From NCBI RefSeq assembly GCF_007993755.1, contig NZ_CP042467.1:3620001-3684000 (forward strand): a stretch of DNA of 64,000 bases, given 5' to 3'. The first letter of the stretch is position 1. Each line of letters opens with the position of its first letter. The notes beneath the pieces were generated by a model. It worked only from the letters and a program-made list of their open reading frames with translations. It had not been told where the DNA came from and did not search any database. Shown piece after piece: positions 8,647 to 18,800 of this stretch. A program made the position numbers and the translations under genes. This DNA comes from Microvenator marinus. Lineage in GTDB: Bacteria; Myxococcota_A; Bradymonadia; Bradymonadales; Bradymonadaceae.

Positions 8647-8869
8647 CGTTGCGGATATCGCTCCAACTAGCCGAACTGAAATCCGGCTGAAGTCCATGTC
8701 CTTGGACACGTGCGTCTCGTAGCTGGAAGCTCTCCATCTTTGACTTCTCCTCGGCCAAGATTTGCCGCAGTCCCATCTCGATCAGCGAGCGCATGCTGAC
8801 CCCACGGTCGGCTGCGACTCGCCGAGCTTCTTCAAATAAGGGGTCTGAGATTTCGACACTGACTTTCAA
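8618..8869 (-). CDS. VapB-type antitoxin, orphan
   Basis: An 83-residue protein starting at a TTG (8869) six bases after GGAGG, preferred over the upstream ATG at 8917, which lacks a good site. It opens with a ribbon-helix-helix pattern (KVSVEISDPLFEEARRVAAD, then GVSMRSLIEMGLRQIL). It ends with SSASWSDIRNAI and a basic tail, the layout of VapB antitoxins whose C-terminus wraps the VapC PIN toxin. No PIN-domain gene lies on either side: downstream on this strand is the oppositely oriented GST gene, and upstream is ovoB. It is therefore an orphan antitoxin or regulator. The last 29 bp overlap the GST 3' end. Confidence 0.72.
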   Translation of the reverse strand: MKVSVEISDPLFEEARRVAADRGVSMRSLIEMGLRQILAEEKSKMESFQLRDARVQGHGLQPDFSSASWSDIRNAIEHQVWRR

Positions 8870-8913
8870 GAAAGACCTCCAGTTTGGACAAGGTACCAAA
8901 ATATAGAGGTGCT

Positions 8914-10056
8914 TCAAATGGCTATGGAACGAAGTATCTCTCTCCGAGTCCCAAAGTTCACGCGGAGGTGCCCGCTTCCGCCAGGTCCGAAGAGGTGGCC
9001 CGAGGTTAAACCGAGTCCCTTTTCCTCTACGAAGTAGTGCTGCAACTCGGTATCGTCTTTACCCATTTGGCGCGCATCCACCCACATCAGATACGTCGCG
9101 TCAGGCATGTATGGTTGGAGTTCAGGGGCGTCTGAGAGCGTCTCGTAGAGCCACTGGCGGTTTCCGTGCAAATAGACCATCAAGGCATCAACCCACGCGT
9201 CAGCCCCGCGGTACGCCGCCTCATAGGCAGCCATCGAGAGAGGGTTGTAGGGGTTGAGGTGGAGGCGCTCAAACACCTGGCGAATCGCCTCGTGATCTGC
9301 AGGGTTTGAGACCACTGCCGCACTTAGTCCCATGCCCGAAAGATTGAAGGTCTTGGCCTGCGAGACAGCGCTCACAAGCCGCAACTCGGGTGGGGCTCGC
9401 AAGGCGAACGGGGTGTGTTGATGCCCAGAAAACACCAGGTCTGCGTGGACTTCATCACTGACGATGACCATCTGATGGCGAACCGCGATCTCAGCCAGAC
9501 GGTCGAGCACTTCGGGGCGCCAGACGCGACCAACCGGGTTATGAGGGCTGCAGAGGAGAAGGACTTTGGAGACCGCCGCCTGCTCTTCCAGGTGCTCGAA
9601 GTCCAAGTGGTAGACCCCATCTTCAACGAGCAGTGGGCTGGTGATGAGCTTTCGACCGTTCGACTCGGCGCTCGCAAAAAACGGAGGATAGACGGGCGAG
9701 GGCACGAGGACTGAGTCGCCCGGCTCGGTGAGCGCGAGAATGGCTGCGACAAGGATTGGGACGGTGCCCGGCGACCAGAGCACGTGCGCAGGATCGATAC
9801 GCCACTGATGCCGCCGCTCATGCCACCCGCAGAACGCCTCAAAAAGGCTATCGGGTGCCTTGGCGTACCCGTAAATCGGATGATTGACTCGGCCTTCTAA
9901 GGCCTCGCGGGCACACGCCGGCGCCGCAAAATCCATGTCGGCCACCCAGAGCGGGACCACATCGGCGCGGCCAAAAGTCTCAAGGCGAGAGTCGTATTTT
10001 TCACAACCTGAGCCTGCGCGCTCGATGAGCACATCGAAGTCGATCTCAGCCTTCAT
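8914..10056 (-). CDS. ovoB: PLP-dependent sulfoxide lyase OvoB-like (MalY/PatB aminotransferase fold)
   Basis: A 380-residue class I/II aminotransferase-fold protein of the MalY/PatB C-S lyase family. It has HNPVGR (about 172-177), SDEVHADL (about 200-207) and the PLP-binding lysine in SQAKTFNLSG (K235). The ATG at 10056 sits inside the last 11 bases of ovoA with GGGAG just upstream, so an internal start is preferred to the longer frame. In ovothiol biosynthesis, OvoA makes 5-histidylcysteine sulfoxide and OvoB, a PLP-dependent beta-lyase, cleaves it to 5-thiohistidine. The coupling to ovoA makes OvoB the best assignment. By sequence alone it could be a cystathionine beta-lyase. Confidence 0.82.
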   Translation of the reverse strand: MKAEIDFDVLIERAGSGCEKYDSRLETFGRADVVPLWVADMDFAAPACAREALEGRVNHPIYGYAKAPDSLFEAFCGWHERRHQWRIDPAHVLWSPGTVPILVAAILALTEPGDSVLVPSPVYPPFFASAESNGRKLITSPLLVEDGVYHLDFEHLEEQAAVSKVLLLCSPHNPVGRVWRPEVLDRLAEIAVRHQMVIVSDEVHADLVFSGHQHTPFALRAPPELRLVSAVSQAKTFNLSGMGLSAAVVSNPADHEAIRQVFERLHLNPYNPLSMAAYEAAYRGADAWVDALMVYLHGNRQWLYETLSDAPELQPYMPDATYLMWVDARQMGKDDTELQHYFVEEKGLGLTSGHLFGPGGSGHLRVNFGTRREILRSIAI

Positions 10057-12157
10057 GCCGCTCCCAGACCGTGACATTGGACAACGAATGCTGGAACTTA
10101 TTGCTTGTCTCACGAATCACGAAAGGCACCTGTTTGGGCGGGTCCAACAAGCGGAAATTTGGCTCGAGGTGTTTCTTGAGGCCATCGAGCGTCGTGACAT
10201 TTTCGCCGTCCTTCTTGTACCCACCAATCCACGCGGACTTGGGCGTATGCTGCTCAAGCCAGGTGTAAGGCGAGGCGATCATCAAGAGGCCGCCGGGCCG
10301 GATGCGGGTATGGATGTCATCCAGGAACTTTGCGGGTTCATAGAGTCGGTCGATGAGATTGGCCGCGAAGACGAGGTCGAAGTCGGTGTAATTCGGTTTG
10401 AGATTACACGCATCACCCTGCGCGAAGTCCGGCAGTCGCACGTCATCGAGGCCTAACTCGGCGAGTGTGCGGGTCTTGAAGATGCGCAGGTCGCCTTCGT
10501 CCACCAGGGTGTAGCGCAAGAGGCCTTCGCGCCCAATTTGTACTCCCTGGTCAATGAATCGCACCGAGAAATCAATGCCCAAAACCTCGTCAAAATACCG
10601 CGCCAACTCGAAGCTCGCGCGGCCCGAAGCACACCCGAGGTCGAGCGCCTTGCCAGTCTTTCGGCCCTTGAAGTAGGGGGCCAGAAGCTCGACCAGCGCG
10701 CGCGGGAAATTCGGCACACCGAAGTACTCATCGCCGTAATGGAACTCCGCGTACTCGGACATCAAGACGTCGGTCTCATAGTGCGAGGTCGGCGCGGTTT
10801 GTTTGAGTGCGCCAGAGACGTAGCGGAATCCGGCATGCTGGAAGAAGTGGCGGCGAAACGCATAACGCGCCGATGGCTCGGCTTCGTTACCGCAAGAGAT
10901 CCAGGAGCCGCCCTTCATCAGGTTATGTTTGCTGTCGAAGGTGGGTACTGTGAAATCGTCGTAAATCGGATGAACTTTGAAGCCGTCAAACGGATAGATC
11001 GGGGTCTGCGTCCACTGCCAGACATTGCCGATCACATCAAAGAAATCCCCGTGCTGAAATCGGTTAACTGGGCATGACGATGCGCCGTGATCGAGGTGAA
11101 TGTTGGCGTTCCATGCGGTCTCTGGGCGGACCTGCACGTCTGAAATATCGTAGAGCCGAAACCACTCATCCTCGGTCGGTAGTCGAATTGGTTTTCCACT
11201 TTGCTCCGCCTTCCAATTACAAAATGCTTCCGCCTCGAGGAAGTTGGTCTCGGCCGGCCAACTCCATGGCATTGGAATCTCTTTCGTCATCAGGCGAAGG
11301 TGCCATTCAGGCTTCCCATCAACCGTCTTTCGGCGCCAGAACTCAGGCGCGGAGCGTTTGCTAAACTCGAGCCATTTCTGGCCTTCGGCGCTCCAGTACT
11401 CGGGGCTTTGATACCCGCCAGCTTCCACAAAATCCAAGAACTCCTTATTGCTCACCAAGTACCGGCTCGCCTCAAATCCCGGGACCTCAGCGCGGTGTTC
11501 GCCGTATTCGTTATCCCAACCATAGGTGGGCGAATCGAGGTCTTTACCGACCACGACCTGTCCCGCTTCTACGGGGCGCAACACGTTGGCTGGCGCGGGC
11601 CCGAAGTCCTCAATAGGCCGCCACGCTTGATGCGGCGTCACCCACTCCAGATTTTGCTGACGGATCAACACCGACGACGTTTCGAGATGGATGCGTTCGT
11701 GTTCAATACACATCAGAATCGTCCACCACGGGTTCTCCCAGTCGATGGGTAGGCTCAGCGGGGCTGTATCGATGATATCGAGCACAAGTTCTTTGACGCG
11801 TTGGCGATAAGCCATGACATCTGCGACGCTCGGCCACTCGTAGTGAGCGTCATTCAGGTCGTCCCAGCTCATCTCATCCACACCGACCGCGAATACCGAT
11901 TCAAACGACTCATTCACGCGCTCGGTGAGCAGGCGTGTCAGCGTGAGTTTGTTGACGAAAAACGTTGCCGTATGGCCGAGGTAGAAGATCAGCGGATGGC
12001 GCAATGATATCGGCTTTTCGTAGTAGGCCTTATCGCAGTTTAGGCACTCAAAGAGCGACTCATAACGCTCGTAGGTTGAGATGAAGTACTCCCGGACTTG
12101 CTTTCGCATTTGGGATTCATCGCCACTTCTCAGGTTTGGAGTTCGGGTCAAGGTCAC
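10046..12157 (-). CDS. ovoA: 5-histidylcysteine sulfoxide synthase / mercaptohistidine methyltransferase OvoA
   Basis: A 703-residue three-domain protein, as in known OvoA enzymes. An N-terminal DinB-like domain (about 15-180) carries the iron ligands: His62 in YLGHTATFF and the HX3HXE motif HERIHLE (H153, H157, E159). A formylglycine-generating-enzyme-type domain follows (about 200-450, with the GGSWISCGNEA segment). The C-terminal SAM methyltransferase has DLGCASGR near 500. The enzyme joins cysteine sulfur to histidine C5 with O2, then methylates 5-thiohistidine to ovothiol A. The lyase ovoB overlaps its 3' end by 11 bp. The GTG start at 12157 is not strongly supported by a ribosome-binding site; the ATG about 16 codons in is an alternative. 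Confidence 0.93.
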   Translation of the reverse strand: MTLTRTPNLRSGDESQMRKQVREYFISTYERYESLFECLNCDKAYYEKPISLRHPLIFYLGHTATFFVNKLTLTRLLTERVNESFESVFAVGVDEMSWDDLNDAHYEWPSVADVMAYRQRVKELVLDIIDTAPLSLPIDWENPWWTILMCIEHERIHLETSSVLIRQQNLEWVTPHQAWRPIEDFGPAPANVLRPVEAGQVVVGKDLDSPTYGWDNEYGEHRAEVPGFEASRYLVSNKEFLDFVEAGGYQSPEYWSAEGQKWLEFSKRSAPEFWRRKTVDGKPEWHLRLMTKEIPMPWSWPAETNFLEAEAFCNWKAEQSGKPIRLPTEDEWFRLYDISDVQVRPETAWNANIHLDHGASSCPVNRFQHGDFFDVIGNVWQWTQTPIYPFDGFKVHPIYDDFTVPTFDSKHNLMKGGSWISCGNEAEPSARYAFRRHFFQHAGFRYVSGALKQTAPTSHYETDVLMSEYAEFHYGDEYFGVPNFPRALVELLAPYFKGRKTGKALDLGCASGRASFELARYFDEVLGIDFSVRFIDQGVQIGREGLLRYTLVDEGDLRIFKTRTLAELGLDDVRLPDFAQGDACNLKPNYTDFDLVFAANLIDRLYEPAKFLDDIHTRIRPGGLLMIASPYTWLEQHTPKSAWIGGYKKDGENVTTLDGLKKHLEPNFRLLDPPKQVPFVIRETSNKFQHSLSNVTVWERHEG

Positions 12158-12282
12158 GGCAGGCTCGCTCTGAAAGACTTTGAGAGGGTCAGGCCTTAGA
12201 GGCTTTCATAGCGAAAAAGATTCAACTTTGCGATCATTGCTTGGTGGTGTGATAGTCTTGGAAATCCAAAAACGGAGCGCGG

Positions 12283-13203
12283 ATGAGAACTACATTACTT
12301 TCAGTTATTCTTGCCGGTCTTTTGATTGGCTGCTCAGACACTGAGTCAGGTGAAGATTCCTCCGGCTCGAATAATGCGACCCAACCGAATAACGCGAGCA
12401 ATAACCTCAGCAGCGGTCCGACAAACAATCAGAGTGCGACCCAGGGACCGTCCAATAACGTGACGAACAACCAGACATCTGAGCCTACTAATAACGCGAC
12501 CGGCACCACGAACAATACAACAACCCCGACCAATAATATGACCGTGTCGAATCCCGAATGTGATTTCGAAGCCGTCGAAGGAATTGTGGTGATTGAGGCC
12601 GAATCGATGCCGTTGAACGAAGATTGGCGGACCGGCACCGACGGTGAAATTACCTATATCGAATGGGGTGGCTCGAGCCATAATAACGACCCGACTCACG
12701 GTGTTATGGAGGTGGATATTCTCATCACTGACCCGGGGCGTTATCAGCTCCAGTGGTACACTCAAATCGGCATGGGGACGAACGCGACTGAGCATAACGA
12801 TGCGTGGGTGAAATTCCCGGATGCGGACGATTATTACGGTCTAAAAGGCGAGGCAGATGCGGAGATTCGCCGGTACCACAAGCCCGCCTGTGAGGATCAG
12901 GCTTTTGTCTCAACAATCCTCGCGCTGGCTCAGGTTGCCGAGGTGACATGTGCCGAAGGCTCTACACGTGATGGCTGGATGAAAGTCTATTCGTCGGGCG
13001 CGCAAGACTGGCGTTGGTCTGCGCGGACATCGGATAACGACGCCTCGCTGGTGATGGCGGAGTTCGGCAGCGCCGGTGTTTACACCTTCGCGATGGCGGC
13101 TCGCGCGGACTTTAGTCGCTACGATCGCATCGTGCTCCACCGTGAAGACCTTATGAACGCGGTGGTTCAGGACCTCTCGCTGAGTGAGACTCCCTGCGAC
13201 TAG
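12283..13203 (+). CDS. Lipoprotein with Asn/Thr-rich linker and carbohydrate-binding-like domain
   Basis: A 306-residue secreted lipoprotein. The signal ends with the lipobox LIGC (Cys about 17). Residues about 28-88 are a low-complexity linker dominated by NN pairs with Thr, Ser, Pro and Gly. The C-terminal 210 residues contain IVVIEAESMPL, a WGGSSHNNDP segment, a GRYQLQWYTQIG segment and a final YDRIVLHRED. That pattern resembles jelly-roll carbohydrate-binding modules appended to secreted glycoside hydrolases, although no catalytic domain is present. ATG 12283 follows GGAGCG. The gene is divergent from ovoA across about 125 bp. The call of a glycan-binding domain is inference. Confidence 0.72.
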   Translation: MRTTLLSVILAGLLIGCSDTESGEDSSGSNNATQPNNASNNLSSGPTNNQSATQGPSNNVTNNQTSEPTNNATGTTNNTTTPTNNMTVSNPECDFEAVEGIVVIEAESMPLNEDWRTGTDGEITYIEWGGSSHNNDPTHGVMEVDILITDPGRYQLQWYTQIGMGTNATEHNDAWVKFPDADDYYGLKGEADAEIRRYHKPACEDQAFVSTILALAQVAEVTCAEGSTRDGWMKVYSSGAQDWRWSARTSDNDASLVMAEFGSAGVYTFAMAARADFSRYDRIVLHREDLMNAVVQDLSLSETPCD

Positions 13204-13225
13204 ACTTTCCAACGGGTGTCACGAG

Positions 13226-13408
13226 ATGTTCTTGCGAGTTCTGACTGTTCTACTGATAAGCCTGATTTTTGGGGCATATGCGACGGTTCCGTTTGGCAAC
13301 GGCGGTGGCATGAGCGAACTGGAGGTGCTCTCTGGAGCCTGGACCAGGACCAATTACCCCGCAGAGCTACACGCGGCCGCGCCAGACCATCTCTTCCTTA
13401 GCTACTAG
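13226..13408 (+). CDS. Possible small secreted peptide
   Basis: A 60-codon frame with a hydrophobic N-terminus (MFLRVLTVLLISLIFGAYA) that could be a signal peptide or membrane anchor, followed by a short Gly-rich and polar tail. No homologue is recognised and the ribosome-binding site is poor. It lies between a lipoprotein gene and the metal-efflux operon. It may be a real micro-gene or chance; a short CGTTC/GAACG hairpin follows its stop. Confidence 0.3.
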   Translation: MFLRVLTVLLISLIFGAYATVPFGNGGGMSELEVLSGAWTRTNYPAELHAAAPDHLFLSY

Positions 13409-13532
13409 CGCCGTTCGTTTTGAACGTGGAGTTTTGTCTGGAAATGAGAAAGCTCTAATGTTCCGTCTCAAGAAACTTGGCGGGTGAGTGCCTACGTTGT
13501 GCACCGTGGACTTCTCTTCAGAAGGTTTGACC

Positions 13533-14810
13533 ATGGATGCAGTGGGTAAATGGCTCCAAATATCGATCTTTGCTGGTGTTTTTCTGGCTCTGACGCCGAG
13601 CGGCTTCGCTCAGGCGACGTGTCCGACTCAGAGCAAGGTGGAAATACAAAACTTGACGACGACCGCCGAGAAGGTCTGGGATGAGCGCTACACTGAGCGC
13701 CGAAGGGCTCTTGGTGCTGGTCGGGATGACGCCAAGTCGCTGGCTCCGGGTCGCGTCAGGGATTTGAATCTGACCTTTGAGCCTGAGTTTTCGCTCGATG
13801 GCCAAAGCCATGAGTATATCGGAGCGGCCACACTGGCTGTGGAGCTTGGCAGTCTCTCCGAGGCTCGTCGCGGCGCGATACATGCCGATTGGCAGGCGCT
13901 TGAATCTGAGCTTCTGGTTGAGCGGTGGCGCTTTGTGGACGAAGTACAGGACGCTTATCTCGTCTGGCGAGGCCACGAGCTTGAGCGCGGGCACCTTGAG
14001 GTGTATCTGAGCGAGGCGAACGAGGAGCTTGAGCCGATTCGTCAGGCACAGGGCCGCCAGCTGATTTCGAAGCTGGACTTAGCAGACATGGAGGCGGAGG
14101 TGGCGTGGATTCGAGCCGAGCTGGCCGAGGCAGGTCGCCGCTCGCGCCTTGCAGCCGCGCGTCTTGAGGCGTTGCTCGGCGTCCAGTGTCCGCTGGAGCT
14201 CCCGCCCGCAACGCACGATGCGCCGGATAAGGCGAATCCATGGTCAGCTCTCGTGTCGCGGGCTCAAGCCTTTCCTGAAGTACGCGTTTATGAGGCAAGA
14301 CGCGCGGCGCTCGAAGCCCGCGCCCTTGTTCATGAAGTGGCTCACCCGATGCTTTTAGAGATCGGCGTAGGGGCGCGCACCGTGGCGTTCCATGAGAATT
14401 TCCTGGGTCCTGTGTTGGGATTGACACTTCCTCTCCAACACCCGGAAGGCCCCGATGCGGCGCTTGCACGGGCTGAGGCAGAGGCGCAGAAAAGTGCAGC
14501 CGAGTGGGTGGCCGTGCGTATCCGCTCAGAGCTTGAGGCCGAGGCCTCGAACTTCGATGTGCTGGTTCAGGGTTATTTCGAGCTCTTGGACGGCTACGTG
14601 CGCCCCCTGGAGGAGCGCGCCGCGCTGATGAGCGAGGCATTCAAAGCGTCTCAGGTCGAGATCGACCGCGTGATACGTGCGCGGCGCGAGCTCCATGAAG
14701 CAGAACACCAGTTGATCTTGCATCGTGCTGAGATCGACGCGCGCCGGCTCAAAGCGGGCGCAATCCAACAACTCCTTGAACAATCCGGCAATACCGGAGG
14801 GAACCCATGA
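13533..14810 (+). CDS. TolC/CzcC-family outer membrane efflux protein
   Basis: A 425-residue protein starting at ATG 13533 (GAAGG at 13521-13525). It has a Sec signal (ISIFAGVFLALTPSGFAQA) and long alpha-helical hairpins rich in Ala, Glu and Arg, as in OEP-family outer membrane factors. The two repeated halves expected of the family are visible as RQAQGRQLISKLDLADMEAE near the middle and SEAFKASQVEIDRVIRAR near the end. It would form the outer membrane duct for the adaptor and RND pump encoded immediately downstream. Its stop overlaps the adaptor start (ATGA). Codon use matches neighbouring genes. Confidence 0.85.
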   Translation: MDAVGKWLQISIFAGVFLALTPSGFAQATCPTQSKVEIQNLTTTAEKVWDERYTERRRALGAGRDDAKSLAPGRVRDLNLTFEPEFSLDGQSHEYIGAATLAVELGSLSEARRGAIHADWQALESELLVERWRFVDEVQDAYLVWRGHELERGHLEVYLSEANEELEPIRQAQGRQLISKLDLADMEAEVAWIRAELAEAGRRSRLAAARLEALLGVQCPLELPPATHDAPDKANPWSALVSRAQAFPEVRVYEARRAALEARALVHEVAHPMLLEIGVGARTVAFHENFLGPVLGLTLPLQHPEGPDAALARAEAEAQKSAAEWVAVRIRSELEAEASNFDVLVQGYFELLDGYVRPLEERAALMSEAFKASQVEIDRVIRARRELHEAEHQLILHRAEIDARRLKAGAIQQLLEQSGNTGGNP

Positions 14811-15868
14811 AAAACCTACTCTTTTTAGGGCTCGTCCTGGGCCTGCTTTCAGCCTGTCAGGATAGCACTGAGCACCCGGAGGCCACACCGGCCACGGGAT
14901 TGGATGCCCGGCTCAGCTTCACCGAGGCGCGTGCGCCGACCAAGGCCAGCGCTTTGCGTTTGCTGGGTCAGGTCGAGGTCCCTTCGAGCGCGCAATGGGT
15001 CGTGGGGCCTTCGGTTGAGGCGCGCCTTGTGGCCTGGGAGGTCACCACAGGCTCGAAGGTCGAGGTGGGCACGACGCTGGCTACGCTTGTGAGTCCGGAA
15101 CTTGGCGACCTCGCGAGTGTGGAGAACGAGCTGCGCCGCGTGGTGGGTCAACGCGAAAAGAATATCGGCCGTCTCAAAGAGTCGGTGGATGCTGGCTTTA
15201 AGTCCTCCGAGTCGCTCTACGACGCGGAACTCTCTTTGAGTGAGGCACGCGCTCAGTTGCAGCGTGTCCAGCAGCAACTCGGCGTCCGAAATGCGAATAT
15301 TCGGCGCGGCCAGAAGAGCCAGTGGGAGTGGGTGTCGCCCGTGGATGGGCTTGTCACGGATATCGACTGTGCGCCGGGCGGTCTCTACAGCGCGGAGTCG
15401 CGCTGTATCACGATTGTTGCAGCTGATGCGCCTCGGCTTCGCGTCGACGTCTCGGAGACGGAGGTTGCGAAGCTGGCCGGCTACACGCCGAGCGCACGCT
15501 GGATGCCAGCCGGTGCAAGTGAAGCGATGAGCCTTGAGTTCGACCGCCGTTCAGCTGGCTTTGACTCGGTCACGCGTACCCAAGCGCTCTACTTCAAAGG
15601 CGTTGGACTGACGGTGGGAGCGAGCGGCTCGGTGGAGCTGGAAATCCCGGCGCCGAAGGGTGCCGTGCTGGTACCGAGGATGTCGGTCGTCGAGGTTCAG
15701 GGGACACCGAGTGTCTTTGTGGACAAGGGCGGCGAGAGACCCGAGGCCGTTGCTGTGGAAGACGTGGGTCGGTCTGGTGAAGACCGGCTCGTGACGGGGA
15801 TTGCCGTGGGCGACAAGGTCGTCGCTCGTGGCGCCTTTGCCCTTAAAAGCGCGCTTGCGTTCGAGTGA
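14807..15868 (+). CDS. RND efflux periplasmic adaptor (membrane fusion protein), lipoprotein
   Basis: A 353-residue adaptor. A lipoprotein signal ends at LLSAC (Cys about 17). A biotinyl-lipoyl-like domain (EARLVAWEVTTGSKVEVG, and WVSPVDGLVTDIDCAPGG) flanks a helical hairpin (ENELRRVVGQREKN to ARAQLQRVQQQLGV), followed by beta-barrel and membrane-proximal domains. It links the CzcA-like pump to the TolC-like duct. No His- or Met-rich metal-binding segment was seen. The ATG overlaps the previous stop. The pump gene starts 8 bp after its stop. Confidence 0.88.
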   Translation: MKNLLFLGLVLGLLSACQDSTEHPEATPATGLDARLSFTEARAPTKASALRLLGQVEVPSSAQWVVGPSVEARLVAWEVTTGSKVEVGTTLATLVSPELGDLASVENELRRVVGQREKNIGRLKESVDAGFKSSESLYDAELSLSEARAQLQRVQQQLGVRNANIRRGQKSQWEWVSPVDGLVTDIDCAPGGLYSAESRCITIVAADAPRLRVDVSETEVAKLAGYTPSARWMPAGASEAMSLEFDRRSAGFDSVTRTQALYFKGVGLTVGASGSVELEIPAPKGAVLVPRMSVVEVQGTPSVFVDKGGERPEAVAVEDVGRSGEDRLVTGIAVGDKVVARGAFALKSALAFE

Positions 15869-15875
15869 GGTGATT

Positions 15876-18800
15876 ATGTGGTTATTGCACCGGATCATAG
15901 AGCTCAGCGTACGCCACAGGACATTTGTCCTCTTTGGGGTTCTGGCTTTTGTGTTCGTGGGCGTTTGGGGCGTCTCTCAGGCGCGATTTGACGCGTTTCC
16001 TGACCTGACGAACGTGCAGGTTCAAGTCTTGACGGCATCCGCCGGGATGGCGAGCGAGGAGGTCGAGCTCCTGGTCACGTTGCCGATCGAGCGTGAGTTG
16101 AGTGGTATTCCGGGCGTGCAGGAGCTTCGGAGTCTTTCGCGCACGGGAATCTCAGCGGTGACGGTGGTCTTTGTGGACGGCACCGATATCTGGCACGCCC
16201 GCCAGCTGGTCAAGGAGCGTCTTGATGCGGCTCGAGAGGCGATTCCGGAGACCGCTGGGACCCCTGCGATTGGCCCGCCTGCAACCGGGCTTGGCGAGGT
16301 CTATCAGTTCACGGTGGCATCCGATCGCCACACCAAATACGAGCTCTATCGGATTTACGAGCGGGACATCGCCCCGCGCCTTGTGGCGGTGGATGGCGTG
16401 GTGGAGGTGAATGCCTGGGGCGGTGGCACGCCTCAGTTGGACGTGAACCTTGACCCTTATCGCTTGGCAGCGCGCGGCATGACGGCGGGCGAGGTAGCGG
16501 AAGGAATCCAGAGTGCGCTGGGTCTGGTCACGGGCGGCGCGATGGTGGATGGCCCTGAGCAGATCTTGGTGCGTGCGATTTCGAACCCGACCTCGCCTGA
16601 CGAGGTTGAGGCGATTGTCCTGCGTGTGGACGATGCTGGCCGGCCCATCTACGTCCGCGATGTCGCGGAGGTGGTGGAGTCGGGGGCGCTGACGGTGGGC
16701 ATGGGCTCGGCCGATGGGCGCGGCGAGGTTCTCTTCGCGATGGCGCAGTTGCTGACTGGGGCGGACGCATTGAGCGTGGTCGATGACCTGCGTGACCGCA
16801 TGGAGACCGTGAAGGAGGCGTTGCCTGACGGGGTTCAAGTCGAGGTGATTTACGACCGCAAGAAGCTCGTCGGGAGCACGCTCTTCACCGTGGGCAAGTC
16901 TTTGGCAGAGGGTGGTTTGCTCGTGATTCTGGTCTTGCTTCTGATGCTCGGCGATGTGCGAAGCGGGCTTCTGGTGGCATCGGTGATCCCGCTGAGCATG
17001 TTGGGGGCTTTCCTTGGCCTGAATCTGCTCGGATATTCGGGGAACTTGATGTCTTTGGGCGCCATCGATTTTGGTCTGATCGTCGACGGGACGATCGTGG
17101 TGGCGGAGAGTATCGTGGCGCTAGAGTTGGTGCGCCGCGAGGATTTAAGAGAGAAGGTCATCGAGCGCACGCGCAGTGTGGCGGGTCCAGTGCTCTTTGC
17201 GGTGGGGATCCTGATTCTGGTCTATATCCCGATTCTGACGATGACAGGGGTGGAAGGGAAACTCTTCAGGCCGATGGCGTTGACGGTCCTCTTGGCGCTG
17301 ACGACGGCTCTGATCCTGAGCTTCACGTATATCCCGGCGGCGGCTTCGATTCTGGTCCGTCCTAAAGGACATCAACAGACCTGGCTCACGGCCAAATTGG
17401 AGTCTCTCTACACACCAACGCTACGCGCGGCGATGCACCGGCCCTTTGCGGCGGTATCGGCTGCTCTGGGCGTTTTGGCTGTCAGCGTGGTTGCGGCCAT
17501 GACGATGGGCGTTGAGTTTGTGCCTCAGCTCCAGGAGGGCGATATCGTGGTGCAGACCGCGCGCGTGCCAAGTATTTCTGCTGAGCAAGCGCTTGAAGAT
17601 GTGTCGCGAATCGAGCGACTTCTGGGGGAATTTCCAGAGGTTGCTCGCGTGGCGAGCCGCAGTGGTGCCCCCGCCTTGGCGACGGACCCGATGGGGCTGG
17701 AGGAGTCGGATATTCTGGTGAAGTTACACCCGATGTCGGAGTGGACGACGGGGCGCACGCAGGAGGAGTTGGTCCAGGCGATGTCCGAGCGGCTGGAGGG
17801 CGAGGAGTTGGGGGCGGAGCTGACGTTTACGCAACCCATCGAGATGCGTTTTAATGAGCTTCTGGAGGGGATCACGAGTGATGTGGGCGTGAAGGTCTTT
17901 GGGCCGGAGCTGGGCACTCTGATGGCGATTTCTCAGGACGTTGCAGCTCAGTTGGAGTCGGTCGAAGGGGCCGCGGATGTGAGTGCGCCTACCATCGAAG
18001 GGGTTCCCGGGCTGGAGGCACGCTTGCAGCCAGACCGAATTCAGGTGCTCGGCGCGTCCACGGAAAATATCTTGATGTTGGTTGCCGGGGTTCAGCGAGG
18101 TACGGAAATTGGCTCCGTCCAGCGGGGGCAGTTTCGCGATCCGATCGTGATGAAGACGGCCTGGGACGCGGGTGTGCCGATTTCCGATATGCCGATCGCG
18201 ACGCGTCATGGTGGCGGGACGTCGATGGGTTCGATTGCGGATGTGCTGAATGTGACGACACCTGCGACGATCGAGCGTGAGGCAGGGAGCCGTCGCTTTG
18301 TGGTGGAATCAAATGTGCGCGGTAGGGATTTGGGCAGCTTTGTGAGAGAGGCACAGGACCGCGTGGCTCAGAATGTGAAGCTTCCCGACGGCTACTGGCT
18401 TGAATGGTCGGGGAAGTACGAGCAACTGCGCTCTGCTGCGACCCGAACGGCGATCACGGTGCCGATTATCTTGTTCCTGATTCTGGGTGTGCTTTACGTG
18501 GCGTTTCGTGACTGGCGCAGCGCGCTGCTGATTTTCCTAAATGTGCCGGTAGCAGCGTCCGGCGGGATCATCGCCTTGTGGTCCCGAGGGCTGCCGGTAT
18601 CGATGAGTGCGATCGTCGGTTTGATCGCGCTCTTCGGGATCGCGGTCATGAACGGCATCGTGCTCCTGAGTCGGACACGTGAGCTCCATCAGATGATGAG
18701 CGCCGCTGAGGCTGCGACCCGGAGCGCTTCAGAACGTTTCCGTCCGGTCTTAATGACGGCGTTCGTGGCGGGGATCGGTTTCCTTCCGATGGCCCTTCAG

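Noticed and set aside
13412-13426. CGTTC/GAACG hairpin as intrinsic terminator
   Set aside because: Five-base stem and only a weak T-rich stretch after it; not convincing.
13756-14640. 294-codon minus-strand frame opposite the outer membrane factor
   Set aside because: Arg/Pro/Ala-rich antisense reading typical of third-position GC bias; no start context.
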